62,000 bases of DNA from Adiantum capillus-veneris (Eukaryota; Streptophyta; Polypodiopsida; Polypodiales; Pteridaceae). The stretch is from contig CM043956.1 in the NCBI GenBank assembly GCA_014529385.2, forward strand, positions 65,722,620-65,784,619, in the 5' to 3' direction. Under the pieces are notes generated by a model. The model did not search any database, had not been told where the DNA came from, and was given only the letters and a program-made list of their open reading frames with translations. The number at the start of each line of letters is the position of its first letter. The stretch's first letter is position 1. This document shows, in pieces, positions 31,301 to 41,506 of the stretch. A program made the translations under genes and the position numbers.

Positions 31301-32638
31301 TCCTCAAGCTGAAGAGGTATCTCTAGCCTCTGGCGCATCTCCTCAGTCACAAGACAAGGCATCTGTGCCCAAACCTGCTCCCTGCATGCATCCTGTCTCT
31401 CTGACTGGGGCTCAGCCGACAGTAACTCACGGTAAAAGTCAGTAGCAACTGCACGCATATCCTCGGGCTCACAAACAACTGATCCATCGGGTCTCCTCAA
31501 CTGATTGACCTGCATGCGAGTGCCGAGGTCCCAGTGTCTCAAAAAAAGCACCTGTCACTCTGTCACCCACCTGAGTCCATTGAGATGCCTGTCGGTGAAA
31601 GGGAAACTCATGGCGCCTCTCCTCTGTGCAAGCAAGCTCCTGTCGAGCCTGCTGTAACTGCTCCTCCAACCATGGACTGTCTGGATGCTGCTCCTGCAGC
31701 CTCTGTAGTGAAGCAATGCCTCGTCCGATACGCTGCTCCTCCTCTCTCGCTGCAGCCCGTCGAGCCAGAGACTCCTGGAGAAAAAAATGGCTAAGCTGAG
31801 CTAGGCCTAAGGCCACTTTGTCTGCAGGTGGAGCCTGGCTGTCCATGCCCTCTGTCCAGAGAGCCTCTACCCTCTCTCTGAGTGCTGAGTCCAACAAGAC
31901 CCGCTCTGGGATGCGAAGCATCGTGCTCCCACTCCCCTGCCTGTCTGCCACTGTGAGGATCACTGGTGCATGGTCCGAGAAGGATGTCCCTGCCAGGATG
32001 CCCATTGATCCCCCCAAGTCACTGAAGTGGTCACTAGTGTAGAAGCGATCTATGCGCGATAGATTCACTCCTCCCACTCTGCGGTCTGATCTAGAGAAGG
32101 CAAGACTCTCTGGAGGCCTCACAAAGCTAGACTGCTGCCATGTATCCGAGACCCTCAAAGTCATACACAACCTCTCCCAAGCTGCTAACTCGACTCCATG
32201 CATAGTAGCATGGCTGCCTCCGATGCTGTCAGAAGGGTCCTCCAACATGTTGAAGTCCCCCCCTACACACCAATGGTCAACCTGTGGCAAAGACTCAACA
32301 ATCTGTGACCAAAACTCTGCACGAGCACTCGCCACATTGGACGCATAGATGTTCAGGAAGCCCACGAGGCTACCCTGAACCTACATAGTAATCCACTGAG
32401 CCCTGCCTGGCACAATAATCCCTCTGCCCACAATGGCCTGCTGCAATGAGTCCGCAATAGTCATACATACCCCACCCTGGATGCCTCCAGGTCCAAAAGC
32501 AGCTGACCAAAAGGTATCATAGCGTCCACGCAAAATCTGACCACATTGCCGAATGCGGCTCTCAGACAAATGGTGCTCCTGGAGCATAAGGAGGTCAATC
32601 TCTCCTCCCACAAGGCAACGCGGAAGCTCCTGACGCAA
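28348..32638 (-). pseudogene. LINE family B ORF2: endonuclease-reverse transcriptase, broken
   Basis: Starts MRQELPRCLVGGEIDLLMLQ at 32638. Endonuclease: QEHH, GGDFNMLEDPSD, SRIDRFY, SDHAPVIL. A TAG (about 32378-32380) interrupts it between ITM and VQGSLVGFLNIY. A frameshift near 31530 precedes the reverse transcriptase (PITILNSAYKILAKAL, TGFVKERSILDN, LLLDFEKAYDRVDW, VRQGCPL), where ADDSALYLEG follows directly after GCPL: the segment with the SPYLF-type part and the residues before ADD is missing in frame. A further TAG near 30315 splits off the thumb and C-terminal part, which contains the zf-RVT-like knuckle CAACDQLVESQRHCLWDC near 28890. An in-frame 126-bp duplication lies at 31041-31292. 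Confidence 0.9.
31041..31292. repeat. 126-bp in-frame tandem duplication
   Basis: Two units offset by 126 bp are essentially identical and encode 42 residues beginning ALRALPRGSCPGEDGLTPSF just before the reverse transcriptase core. The frame stays open, so it would not by itself stop translation. Confidence 0.92.
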
Positions 32639-32649
32639 TCAGCCCCGTT

Positions 32650-34444
32650 GTAGAGAGAACAGATGCTGCCGCAGCAGCAAGACGGGCTATCTTCGAGGCT
32701 GGCTTGGATGGGGAGTAATCCGCATCCGAGCGTCCTCTAGATAGGTGAGACTGCAGTGAGTGCCTGGTCCAAGCCCAAGCAAAGCGAGCCGTGCGGAAAG
32801 CAACCTCCTCTGTCCAGGAGTCCTCATGAATGTATACATAGCAAGGCAAACACTGCGTATCAGCAAAAAAATACACCACAGTGTGCCTACATCCTGCTGA
32901 GTCTGGGGGTGTCACCGCAAACTTGGCCAGTGGCCACAAAGTCTGCAGCAAATCTGTAACGCCAAGTTCTCCCATGTGGTGAGAGAACTCGAGAACCTGT
33001 GTATGCAACCATCCCACCACTGAGTCGAGGGACCACTCTGTCTCGGTCCTACCACACAGGGGGAAGGAGAAACCAACTGTGGAGTCCAAAGCCTCTGTCC
33101 CCCTAGCGGCGAGAAACAGAGCGTGGACCCTGAAGCAGGCTGCCTCATGGTCTGCTACGGAATCGTCGAGAAAGCGAGTGAACCCATAATCGAAGAAATC
33201 CCAGCGGCGCCGGAGATCAATGCTCGTCAGACCACGAGGGATAGCTGCAAGGGAAGATGTTTGAATCTGTAGAGGGGGCCGCAAGAATGGCTGACCCTCT
33301 CTTGCTAGGCGACTCGTGGCAAAGGCGCTGCCAAGAGATCTCCTAGCCGCCGGCGAGGGACCAGTCTCCTGAGTCGATTGAGGTATTGAAGCAGGAGGAG
33401 GGGGAGAAGGAGCTGGGGGGGGGGGGGGGGGGGGGGGGGGGGGGCGGAGGAGAAGAGAAGCGGGGTGGGGCGACAGAGACAGGGGAGCGAGGTGGGGAGC
33501 GGGTGGGAGCAGAGCGCGGGGGAGGGGAGGAGGAGGAGGAGGGGAAATCGGAGGGTGGGGCGGCGGACGAGGGTGAAGCGGAAGTGGAGGCTGGCGTAGG
33601 GGGCTCCTCCTGCTCAAGAGGACCAAAGCAGTTCCCCGTGGGAACCCATTGCTGCTGAGTAGGCACCTGAGGGCCACTATGAGTGCCAGGCTGTCGCTGT
33701 GGCCCTTGGCGTCGACGGCCACGGGCATGTTGCCACCCCTCCTCCGCTGGAGCCCCAGGCTCGGAGGGTGGCTCTGAATCTGTGCGCTGTGTCGCAGGCT
33801 GGGGCTTTGGTTGCGGCCCAGCCTTCATAGGCTGGGGTTGAGGCTGAGGTGCGGGTCGTGGTCTCCTCCGTGGACAGGCCTTCGCTAGGTGGCCCATCTG
33901 TCTGCAAATGAAGCACTGGTTCGGGAGACCCGAGTACTCCACACTGTCTAAACCAACTCCCACTCACCCGAGGCAGAAGGATGACCTTCGGAAGCGTTTG
34001 GGTATCTCTGACCAAAACTCGAACTGAAGGGATGCCAGCCGCCTTGGCAGCTACTGATGCTGCCGTACGAGGTGTCTCCAGGGCAGTCCCGATGGCGGAG
34101 CCAATCCTGGAGAGAAGTGGAAGGTACTCCCTCCATAAACCCGGAAAGCAGACTGAGATCGGGATGTCTGCCTCCTCTACTAGCACATCCGAAGTCGGGT
34201 CAAAACCATGTCGCCACTGTCGAAAGTGGGCGCGTGATGCTCGGATGGCCAGTGGACTCATAGCTATGACCTTGGAGGCCATCTTGGAAGTCTCGAACTC
34301 AATCTGGTAGTATCCCCGTCCGAGAATTTGGACATCCAAGATCTTTCCCACCTCTGCGAGAAGGCGGGCCTGGAGAAGGTCGCGCAGCTTTCCTCTGCTA
34401 GGACGGGTGCCGAGAACCTTGCAGATGACAGAAGTCGCCTGCAA
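32650..34444 (-). pseudogene. LINE family B ORF1: nucleic-acid-binding protein with CCHC knuckle, frameshifted
   Basis: From MQATSVICKVLGTRPSRGKL at 34444 the first 160 codons resemble the DUF4283-like N-terminal domain of plant L1 ORF1 (YYQIEFETSKMASKV, DVLVEEADIPISVCFPGLWR). After a frameshift near 33960 the frame continues with CFICRQMGHLAKAC, a CX2CX4HX4C knuckle. A Pro/Gln/Ser-rich tail follows, containing a 30-base G-run (33415-33444) that encodes polyproline. Another frame carries on downstream with LDSTVGFSFPLCGRTETEWS. It would coat LINE RNA in an active copy. Confidence 0.8.
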
Positions 34445-34449
34445 GCGTT

Positions 34450-35279
34450 CTACCTCTGCGGCAAGGCTCGCTTGCTCTGTCGGCGAAAGAGCAAGTCGAA
34501 TGGTGGGCTCAGCGGGGTCGGGCGAGGGGGCTTCAGGCGAGTCCCTCTATGGCGGAGCTGGAGCCTTCATCTGTGTCTACTGCTGAGTCGAAGAAGCGGG
34601 CGGTGAAGAAAATCTGCAAACGAGAACGCCAAGCACTCGTCCGAAGAAGAAGTGCTGCAGAGCCAGGTGCAGTAGACCTTCGGAAGTGAGGAGGATAGGG
34701 GGGGGGGGGGATGCGGGGACGGGTAAAGCTGTAAGCGAAAGATAAAAGGCTGCGCGGCGGGGGGGGAGGGGGCGCGGGGGAGGAAAAAAGGCCAGGGAAT
34801 GGGGGGCAGCGGGCGTAATTGGGGGCAGCTAGGGGGGCGAGGGCAGCGGGCAGCAGAGGGGAAAGGTGGCGGGCAGAGGTGGCGGGCAGGGCTGGGCTAG
34901 GGAGGCAGCGCGAGGGCAATGGGGGCAGCGTGAGGGTGCGGGGGCTGGAGGCAGCGCGAGGGCGAGGGGGCAGCGTGGGAGTTGGGGGCAGTGCGGGAGC
35001 AAGAGGCAGCGCGAGGGCAAGAGGGAGGGGGGGTGAGGGGCAGAGATGGCGCAACAGCAGGGGGGGGAGCGTGCAGCAGCAGTGAGCGAGCGCAAGCTCA
35101 AAACCGCGGCCACAGAACAATGAGTTACCTACAGATACCTAGTTTACCCCTATCGTACCTGGCGATCCGGCGATGGAGATCAAACCTACACCGCGCCACC
35201 TAAATTGGGCCCTAGATCCCTCTTGAGGATAGGCCGCCTCGAATTCTTCCTGTTTTTTGACAAGGAAGGGCCCTCAACC
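34450..35279. promoter_or_regulatory. GC-rich 5' region of LINE family B
   Basis: Very purine-rich on the plus strand, with GGCAGCG(C/T)GAGGG-type repeats (34800-35060) and G-runs. Both strands are open over hundreds of bases because of composition, not coding. Its position upstream of ORF1 in a full-length LINE suggests the internal promoter. Confidence 0.55.
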
Positions 35280-35295
35280 TGGAGTGACCAAGCTT
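35280..35295. repeat. Right 16-bp target duplication of LINE family B
   Basis: Exact repeat of 28214-28229 at the 5' end of the minus-strand LINE. Confidence 0.93.
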
Positions 35296-36684
35296 GTAAA
35301 TGTGGTCATAGAACTATTCTTCTTCTACAGAGAATCCGATCCTTTCTGTAGCACACGAGTTCTCGCGAAGAATTTGATAGAGATGACACCCCTTTGCGGG
35401 GAGATGAAGAAAGGTCAATACCCAGCATGTGAATCAACGGAGATTTAGGCGTATTTTTGGCGGGGAAATTTGCTAGAGCGGAGTACAAACGTCAACTATA
35501 GGTTGACATGTGTCTAAAAAGATCGATCAAGTACTTTGAGAAACCCGAAATATGTGAAGCATTTGAAGAATTACCCGATCGATAAGATTCTCTCGAGATG
35601 GTGAGAGGTTGTTGATTCTCTTTTCAAGATGCTAAGAAAGTTGAAAGAAAAGCCAGAGTGTAGAAAAGCAGAAACTGTACTCGTAGAAAGAGTTTGACAA
35701 AGCTCTTGAAAAGAAGATGAACCAGTTAAGAAAAGGCTTTAAGCACTCTTGGAAGAAGAGGAATTTGGTGGATTTCCTCGGCTATTTGGGCCGAAAGTCG
35801 ACTTTCAAGGTGGTAAGCACATCCCAGAAGCGTGTTCATTTTGAGGATGACCTTAATTTTTCATCATCTTCAGAGAGTTCCGCGACCTTTCGTCATCCTC
35901 TAGAAGCAGAGAAAAAGGTAGAAAAGCAGATTTTTGAAAAAGTCTAGAGGGCGTGGGAGCCCATATAGCAATTCAGAGGAGGAGAGCTCTTCCTCTTCAG
36001 TAAGTGAGAAAAAGAACAAGAATACCAAGGAGTTCAAGGATTGGAATCAAGCAGTCAGGTTTGACACGTTTTGAAGCTATCAAAACACCCATCAAGCCCT
36101 TGAGTTTATACAAGAGTTTGATGTTGCCTTCTCGGGAGGTCGGTTCTCGGAACGCACTAGGGTGCGAAGGGCAGCATCTTACTTGAAAGGAAATGCACAG
36201 ACATGGTGGTATACTCTCTTGTTACGCAAAGTAGCACCTATGAAGTGATAAAATTCAAGAGAATTTTCACTTCAACTTGGATATCAAAAGAATATGAAGA
36301 AGATGTCATGAGGGCTTGCATCATTTGAGAATGACTAAGAAAGACAAGTTGGATGACTACTGCAAGAGGTCTTGGGATACCTTTGTGCCAGTGTTCTCCT
36401 TTCGGAGGGTCACTTTGAGGGATCATATTAAACTATTTTGTTGTGGTTTGCCAAAAGAGATTCGATAGTATTGTCTGCAACAACAGAAGTCTGACTCTAT
36501 TCAAAGACTTATGGGACATAGCAAGCAAGGTTTTGGAATGCATTCTCGCTCATTGACTTATCGTAAGGACAAGTTAGCGTCCACTTCAGTAGGGAAAGAG
36601 TCTTCTAGTGAATAGAATGAATTAGGGGAAATGGATGAAAGTTTATCAGAGGATGCCGGAGAAGTAAGGGAATTAAATGATAGT
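35296..36684 (+). pseudogene. Ty3-e: LTR end, decayed PBS and gag remnant
   Basis: After the LTR end (TTGTAA) a degenerate PBS TGGTCATAG follows. Gag pieces in several frames include FLGYLGRKSTFKVVSTSQKR, FEDDLNFSSSSES, and a region from 36060 to 36480 that follows the gag core of Ty3-b (FIQ.FD.AF..GR, TWW, CERFW-like). All frames are broken. It ends at 36684, where Ty3-a begins with the 5-bp flank ATAGT. No pol remains. Confidence 0.72.
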
Positions 36685-37237
36685 TGTCACAAACCGGTGA
36701 CGTGGCATAGCCCTAGACACACAAATGGGTAGCAGACCGGACACACCAGGCTGGCAGGTAGGGGCGGAAAATCCGCTGACAGGGTTGACGTGGCTGGCTG
36801 TACGGATTGCTCTTTTCACGCTGCATCAGTACGGAAAATTGCTTTTGCGTAGGAGAATTTCTACGCAAGCTTTTTGGGAGAGCTTTTGGGCTTTGCTTTA
36901 TTTTAAGCCTATTTTAAAAGAGTTTTTGATTTTAGCAGCTTTTGGGGCTCTGCTTTTGGCATTCCTTGTAATCAATAAATAGATGGGTAGGGCTCCCACT
37001 CTTCAGAGCATATGGACGCAGAGTTTGAGAGTGAGAACCCTCCCACTCTCTTGTACTTTGAACAGAGATTAATACAAAAAGAAATACAGAAAGGGGCGCC
37101 AGTCTTTTGGGCCAATATCTCTAGGCATGGAACTCCGCCGGGCCGTGTCGAATCAATTGTGAACTGTGAACTGTTTTGAAGTGAATCTCTGCTGTGTCGC
37201 GGTAGAATCTTGACTTGGAGTATCCAAGTCTGTTACA
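36685..37237 (+). repeat. 5' LTR of Ty3-a
   Basis: 553 bp from TGTCACAAACCGGTGACGTG to CAAGTCTGTTACA. It contains the shared core AAATACAGAAAGGGGCGCC, TTTTGGGCCAATATCTC and GGAACTCCGCC, but no telobox array. Confidence 0.88.
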
Positions 37238-37238
37238 A

Positions 37239-37250
37239 TGGTATCAGAGC
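37239..37250 (+). promoter_or_regulatory. Primer-binding site of Ty3-a
   Basis: TGGTATCAGAGC, one base after the LTR end. Confidence 0.92.
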
Positions 37251-37301
37251 GCGGCCAATTTCCCTTCTACCGGGAAATCCGATCCTTTTCTCGCGACACT
37301 T

Positions 37302-37470
37302 ATGGATTCAAACAGAGACCAATCGACTTCCTCTGCATCTGGGGATGCCGAAAGAGATCACGAAGAAGATCCTCATGAGGAGTATGGCCCGCCTCGGCCT
37401 ACTCAGGCGGAGATTGAAGAGATGGAGCGTGGATGATTGGTTGACGATGCGACAAAGATGATGATAAATC
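37302..37470 (+). pseudogene. Ty3-a gag, N-terminal part (split by Ty3-b)
   Basis: Starts MDSNRDQSTSSASGDAERDH and runs to EIEEMERG, where a TGA replaces the Arg codon seen in Ty3-b. It continues LVDDATKMMINL up to the AAATC target site. The remainder resumes at 49244. Homologous to the Ty3-b gag start. Confidence 0.82.
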
Positions 37471-38098
37471 TGCCACAAAGTGATGACGTGGCTACGGGTA
37501 GCTGAAACCCTAATTTGAGGTTGAAACCCTAAAATCCCTGCAAACCCTAAAAACTGCCAGAAACCTTAATTTCTGCTAAAACCCTAATTTCTGACAGAAA
37601 ACCCTAATTCTGTCGGGGTGCCACGTGGCAGCAGGAGCAACTGTACGGATTACCGGATTTTGCACCGCAAAACGCGCTGATAGCTTTTGGCTTGCTTTTT
37701 GGGCTCCACGCCAAGAGAGGAGAGAGAACTTGCTTTTTTTTTTAATAAAAAAGATACTCTCTTAGAAAGAGAGAGAGACTGATGCTTTTCAATTTTAAAA
37801 GCTTTTGGGGCTCTGCTTTTGGGCATCCCTTGTACCTTTAAATATGTGGAGAGGGCTTCACTTCTCAAAGCATCTGGACACAGAGTCTGAGAGTGAAACC
37901 CTAGCCACACTCTTGTACTTTGATCTGATTAATATAAAAGGAAATACTGAAAGGGGCGCCAGTCTTTGGGGCCAATATCTCTAGGCACGGAACTCCGTCG
38001 GGCTAGTGCAAATCTATCGTGATCTGTGAATTGTTTTGAAGTGGTTATTTGGTGCTGTCGCGGTTGATTCTTGGCTTGGAGTGTCCAAGTCTGTTACA
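37471..38098 (+). repeat. 5' LTR of Ty3-b, with telobox array
   Basis: 628 bp, TGCCACAAAGTGATGACGTG to CAAGTCTGTTACA. AAACCCTAA-type units fill 37503-37613. The core AAATACTGAAAGGGGCGCC and TTTGGGGCCAATATCTC lies at 37955-37985. The second base triplet TGCC differs from TGTC in the 3' LTR. Confidence 0.9.
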
Positions 38099-38099
38099 G

Positions 38100-38111
38100 T
38101 GGTATCAGAGC
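38100..38111 (+). promoter_or_regulatory. Primer-binding site of Ty3-b
   Basis: TGGTATCAGAGC one base after the LTR. Confidence 0.92.
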
Positions 38112-38169
38112 ACGGCTGATTTCTCTTCTACGGGAAATCCGATCCCCGATTTTTTTTTCCGCTGTACCT

Positions 38170-39700
38170 ATGGCTTCAGGCAATAATCAGTCGACTCCCT
38201 CTGCATCTGGAGATGTGGGTAGGGATCACAACGAAGATTCCTGCACGGAGTATGGCCCGCCTAGGCCTACTCGAGTGGAGCAGCAAGAGATGGAGCGTCG
38301 GAAATTGATTGATGATGCAACAAAGATGATGCTCAATTTTGCCAAGGACACGAAGATGGCAAAATATATGAACCAGACCTCTTTGGAAGAGGTACAGATG
38401 GAGTGGCAAAGAACCACAACACCACTCCCGAAACCTGCTCTCAAGAAACCTTCTGCCTCCAAGAAATATACGGAGAAGGAACTGGAGAACGTGGTTGATG
38501 CACGGATTGCTCAGCTTTTCGACGTGCAAAAGAAAGGCAAAAAGCACGGCAAAAAGCAGAAGAAAGGTACTGACTTCCCGGGATATTTGGGTCGTCGGTC
38601 GACATTCGACAAAGCAAAGAAACTGAAGAAGCGCGTCAAGTTTGAAGGCCTACCCAGTTCTTCTTCTTCTTCTTCTGATAGTTCTTCTAGCTCTTCAGAC
38701 TCGAGCGAAGTAGACAGGAAAAGCAAAAAGCGAAGCAAGAAACAACGCTTCGAAAAGGGCAAGAAAAAGGCAAGGAAGGCAAGGAAGTCTAAGTCTCGCC
38801 CAGTGATTGACACTTCTACAGAGGACTCGTCTACGGACAGTTTAGACTCTGCCAACGGAAACTTTTATGCGAACAAGAAGAATTTTTACAAAGCCAACCA
38901 GTATGACTTTTTCGAAGATAAAAGCAAGAAAGTTCGAGAGTTTAAGGAAGGTGGCCAAGCACTTAAGTTTGATACTTTTTCGGGATACTCCGATGCTTCG
39001 AAGGCTTTGTCTTTTATACAGCAGTTTGACATGGCTTTCGCGGGAGGACGCTACTCAGAGCACTCCAAGATTCGGAGAGCTGCCTCTTATTTTACGGGGA
39101 ATGCTCGTACTTGGTGGTCCACGCTTCTCTTAAGCAAGACTGTGCTGGTTACATGGCTAAAATTCAAGCGGCTTTTCATTTCTTCTTGGTTGACTCAAGA
39201 GTTGAGCGAGATATACGAGCTGCATGGAACCATCTCCGGATGACCAAGAGCGATACAGTGAATTCTTACTGTGAAAGATTCTGGAGCTCTTTTCTACCCG
39301 CCTCTTCATTCAAGAAGATCTCATTCAGAGAACAGATTGAGCGGTTTACCTTGGGTCTACCTACAGAGATCTGAGACCATTGCTTGGAACAGAAGTCAAC
39401 TTCTATTCAGGAGTTGATGAGTCATGCGAAGCGGGGCTTTGCAATTCACTTTGGCAGTCTGACCTACCCTACAGATGAGGTCACGACACAACAAACCGGA
39501 CAGACTTCTGGGAATGAAAGTAGAAAAAGAAAGAGCAACCCAGAGAAAAAGGATGCACGACCCAAGCTTACTCCTTAGGAGCGGACTCGCTTCATCAGGG
39601 AGGGGAAGTGCTTTGGATGCGGGGAAACTGGACATATCTCCGCGAAGTGCCCTAAAAAGGCACAGAAGGAACAGAATGACAAGGGCGTGGGGCCTGATCC
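38170..39700 (+). pseudogene. Ty3-b gag with zinc knuckle
   Basis: From ATG 38170 (MASGNNQSTPSASGDVGRDH) the frame is open for 357 codons. It has an N-terminal helix-rich part, a Lys/Ser-rich low-complexity middle (KKGKKHGKKQKKGTDFPGYL, serine run 38655-38710), then the gag core (GGQALKFDTFSGYSDASKAL, TGNARTWWSTLL). A frameshift at about 39235 moves it to the next frame (AAWNHLRMTKSDTVNSYCER). A TGA at 39371 and a TAG at 39577 follow, then a CCHC knuckle CFGCGETGHISAKC at 39611-39652. Gag would form the particle; this one is broken. Confidence 0.87.
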
Positions 39701-39719
39701 CGACACCATGGATGAGAGT

Positions 39720-40978
39720 ACAGAACTTTGCTGAGCTTGCTTGGGACAAAGTGAAAGATCAAGAGGCCCTGATTTTCTTTGATGGAGGAGCCAAGGCCAA
39801 CTTCATTTCACCGGAATTGGCGACGCGGCTCGAGATTACTCCCGATCAGATGGGACCACTTGCAGAGGCAGTTCTAGCGGCACCCGGTATGGACGTAGCC
39901 ATTACACCTGTCATTGGCAAACTTCGGTTGCATTGTCAGGGGTATTTAGGGCATGAGGACTTCTTCATAATGCCTTTGGAGGGTTGTGATGTTCTCTTAG
40001 GAATTCCCTTGTACCACAAGAACAACGTTGTGGTCGATTATCGGGCGAGAAAAGCGACTTTGACTACAGAATAGGGCAAAACAATTGTACTTGATATTAA
40101 ATTGAAGGACGAGTCTATCCCTATTGTATCGGCTTCGGCCATTTCAAAATTAATGAAATCCAGTCTGTTTGTTAACTCAATCTTTATGAAAGAGTTAGAG
40201 TGATGATGTTAGGACAAATATTTCTAAACTTGATAAAGAACGCCAAGATTTTCTACACTCTCATGCCGATTGCTTCTCAGAAGGCCTGCCAGGAGAGTTA
40301 CCACCTGCTCGTCTCGAAGATCATACCATTGATCTGATACCTGGTAGTACACCACCGAACCGGCCACCCTACCGTGTGAGCCGAGCACAGAATGAAGAGA
40401 TTATGAACCAAGTGAAAGACCTCTTGTCTTGTCCAGCCTAGTACTTCACCGTATTGCTCTCCAGTGTTGTTGGTTTTGAAGAAAGACGGATCTTGGAGAA
40501 TGTGCATTGATTATAGAGCTCTCAACAAAATCACCATCAAGAACAGATTTCCGATCCCTAGGATCGATGATATACTCGACAGGTTACAGGGATCCTCGTG
40601 CTTTAGCAGGATTGACTTGAAGAGTGGATATCATCAGATCAGGATCGCGCCGAGAGACGTCTACAAGACAGCTTTTCGGACGACTTTTGGTGATGCCTTT
40701 AGGCTTAACCAATGCTCCTACGACATTTAATCGGATGATGGATAGGATTTTTCGAGAGTACAGGCTATTTGTTGGCACTTTCTTTGACGACATCATTGTT
40801 TTCTCCAAGAATGAGGCAGAACACAGAGATCATCGGCTTCAGGTCTTTCAGGCATTACGAGATCACAAGTTAGTGATTAATGCAAAGAAAAGTGAATTTT
40901 TCCTACCAGAGATACACTTTTTGGGACACATTGTGTCAGCAGCAGGAGTGCAAATGGACCCGGCCAAGATAGAGACTA
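39720..40978 (+). pseudogene. Ty3-b protease and reverse transcriptase (5' part)
   Basis: Protease: FFDGGAKANFIS (catalytic Asp in DGG in place of DSG/DTG), then PLEGCDVLLGIPLYHKNN. Reverse transcriptase: [77 protein letters not shown]. Breaks: TAG at 40072, TGA at 40201, frameshifts near 40435 and 40690. The frame is cut at 40978 by Ty3-c and resumes at 45986. Confidence 0.88.
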
Positions 40979-41506
40979 TGTTGCTAATTGGACTGTTTTC
41001 TTATTTTTAATGATTAATCTCTTTTTTTAGGATATTTTATTATGTGCACTAAGAACTGTTAAAAGATTGTAGCTATAGGAACTCCCATCAAGACCGGGTA
41101 ACTCTGATGTGTCATTTGATGGGTGATGGTAAACATCGCAAAGGAGTTTCCGTAAGTTCGGTGGATAGGGCCGGGTTACGAGTGCCCCTGATGCGTCACA
41201 TGATGGGTGACGGGTGCATCAGTAAGGGGGCATCCTGTAGGCTAAGGAGGAAATCCGAAATGAGTAAGAAAATACGCGTAAGAACGCAAGCATAAGAATA
41301 AAGATGGGTTCAATGAAGCTTTTTACGAAAAGCAGGAACATTCGCGGGAGGGCAGATGCTTTCCTGCGAGGAGTCTGTGTCTGCATTGCATCTGTGCCGT
41401 GTCCTGCACCCGGGGACGCCTGGAATGTGTTCGTGTAGCATTGTTTTCACTAACTAAGTGAGTTTTTAAAGTTTGAACAGGTTCACACTTTATTTTATAA
41501 AGTGGC
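40979..41506 (+). repeat. Truncated 5' LTR of Ty3-c
   Basis: Begins TGTTGCTAATTGGACT and matches 44753-45280 base for base in length (528 bp). It stops at ATAAAGTGGC, exactly where the complete LTR enters a 43-base palindrome. Confidence 0.92.

Larger units (their letters stand above)
28230..35279 (-). mobile_element. LINE of family B, 7.05 kb, apparently full length
   Basis: Flanked by an exact 16-bp duplication. On the minus strand the order is a GC-rich 5' region (35279-34450), ORF1 with a CCHC knuckle (34444-about 32650), ORF2 (32638-28348), a 115-bp 3' region and a short poly(A) (T-run at 28228-28236). This is the usual plant L1 layout and differs from family A in ORF1 type, tail and reverse transcriptase motifs. 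Two stops, frameshifts, a duplication and a deletion in the catalytic palm make it inactive. Confidence 0.92.

Noticed and set aside
34533-35120. Long Pro/Leu-rich and Gly/Arg-rich open frames on both strands
   Set aside because: Compositional openness of the GC-rich 5' region of a LINE.
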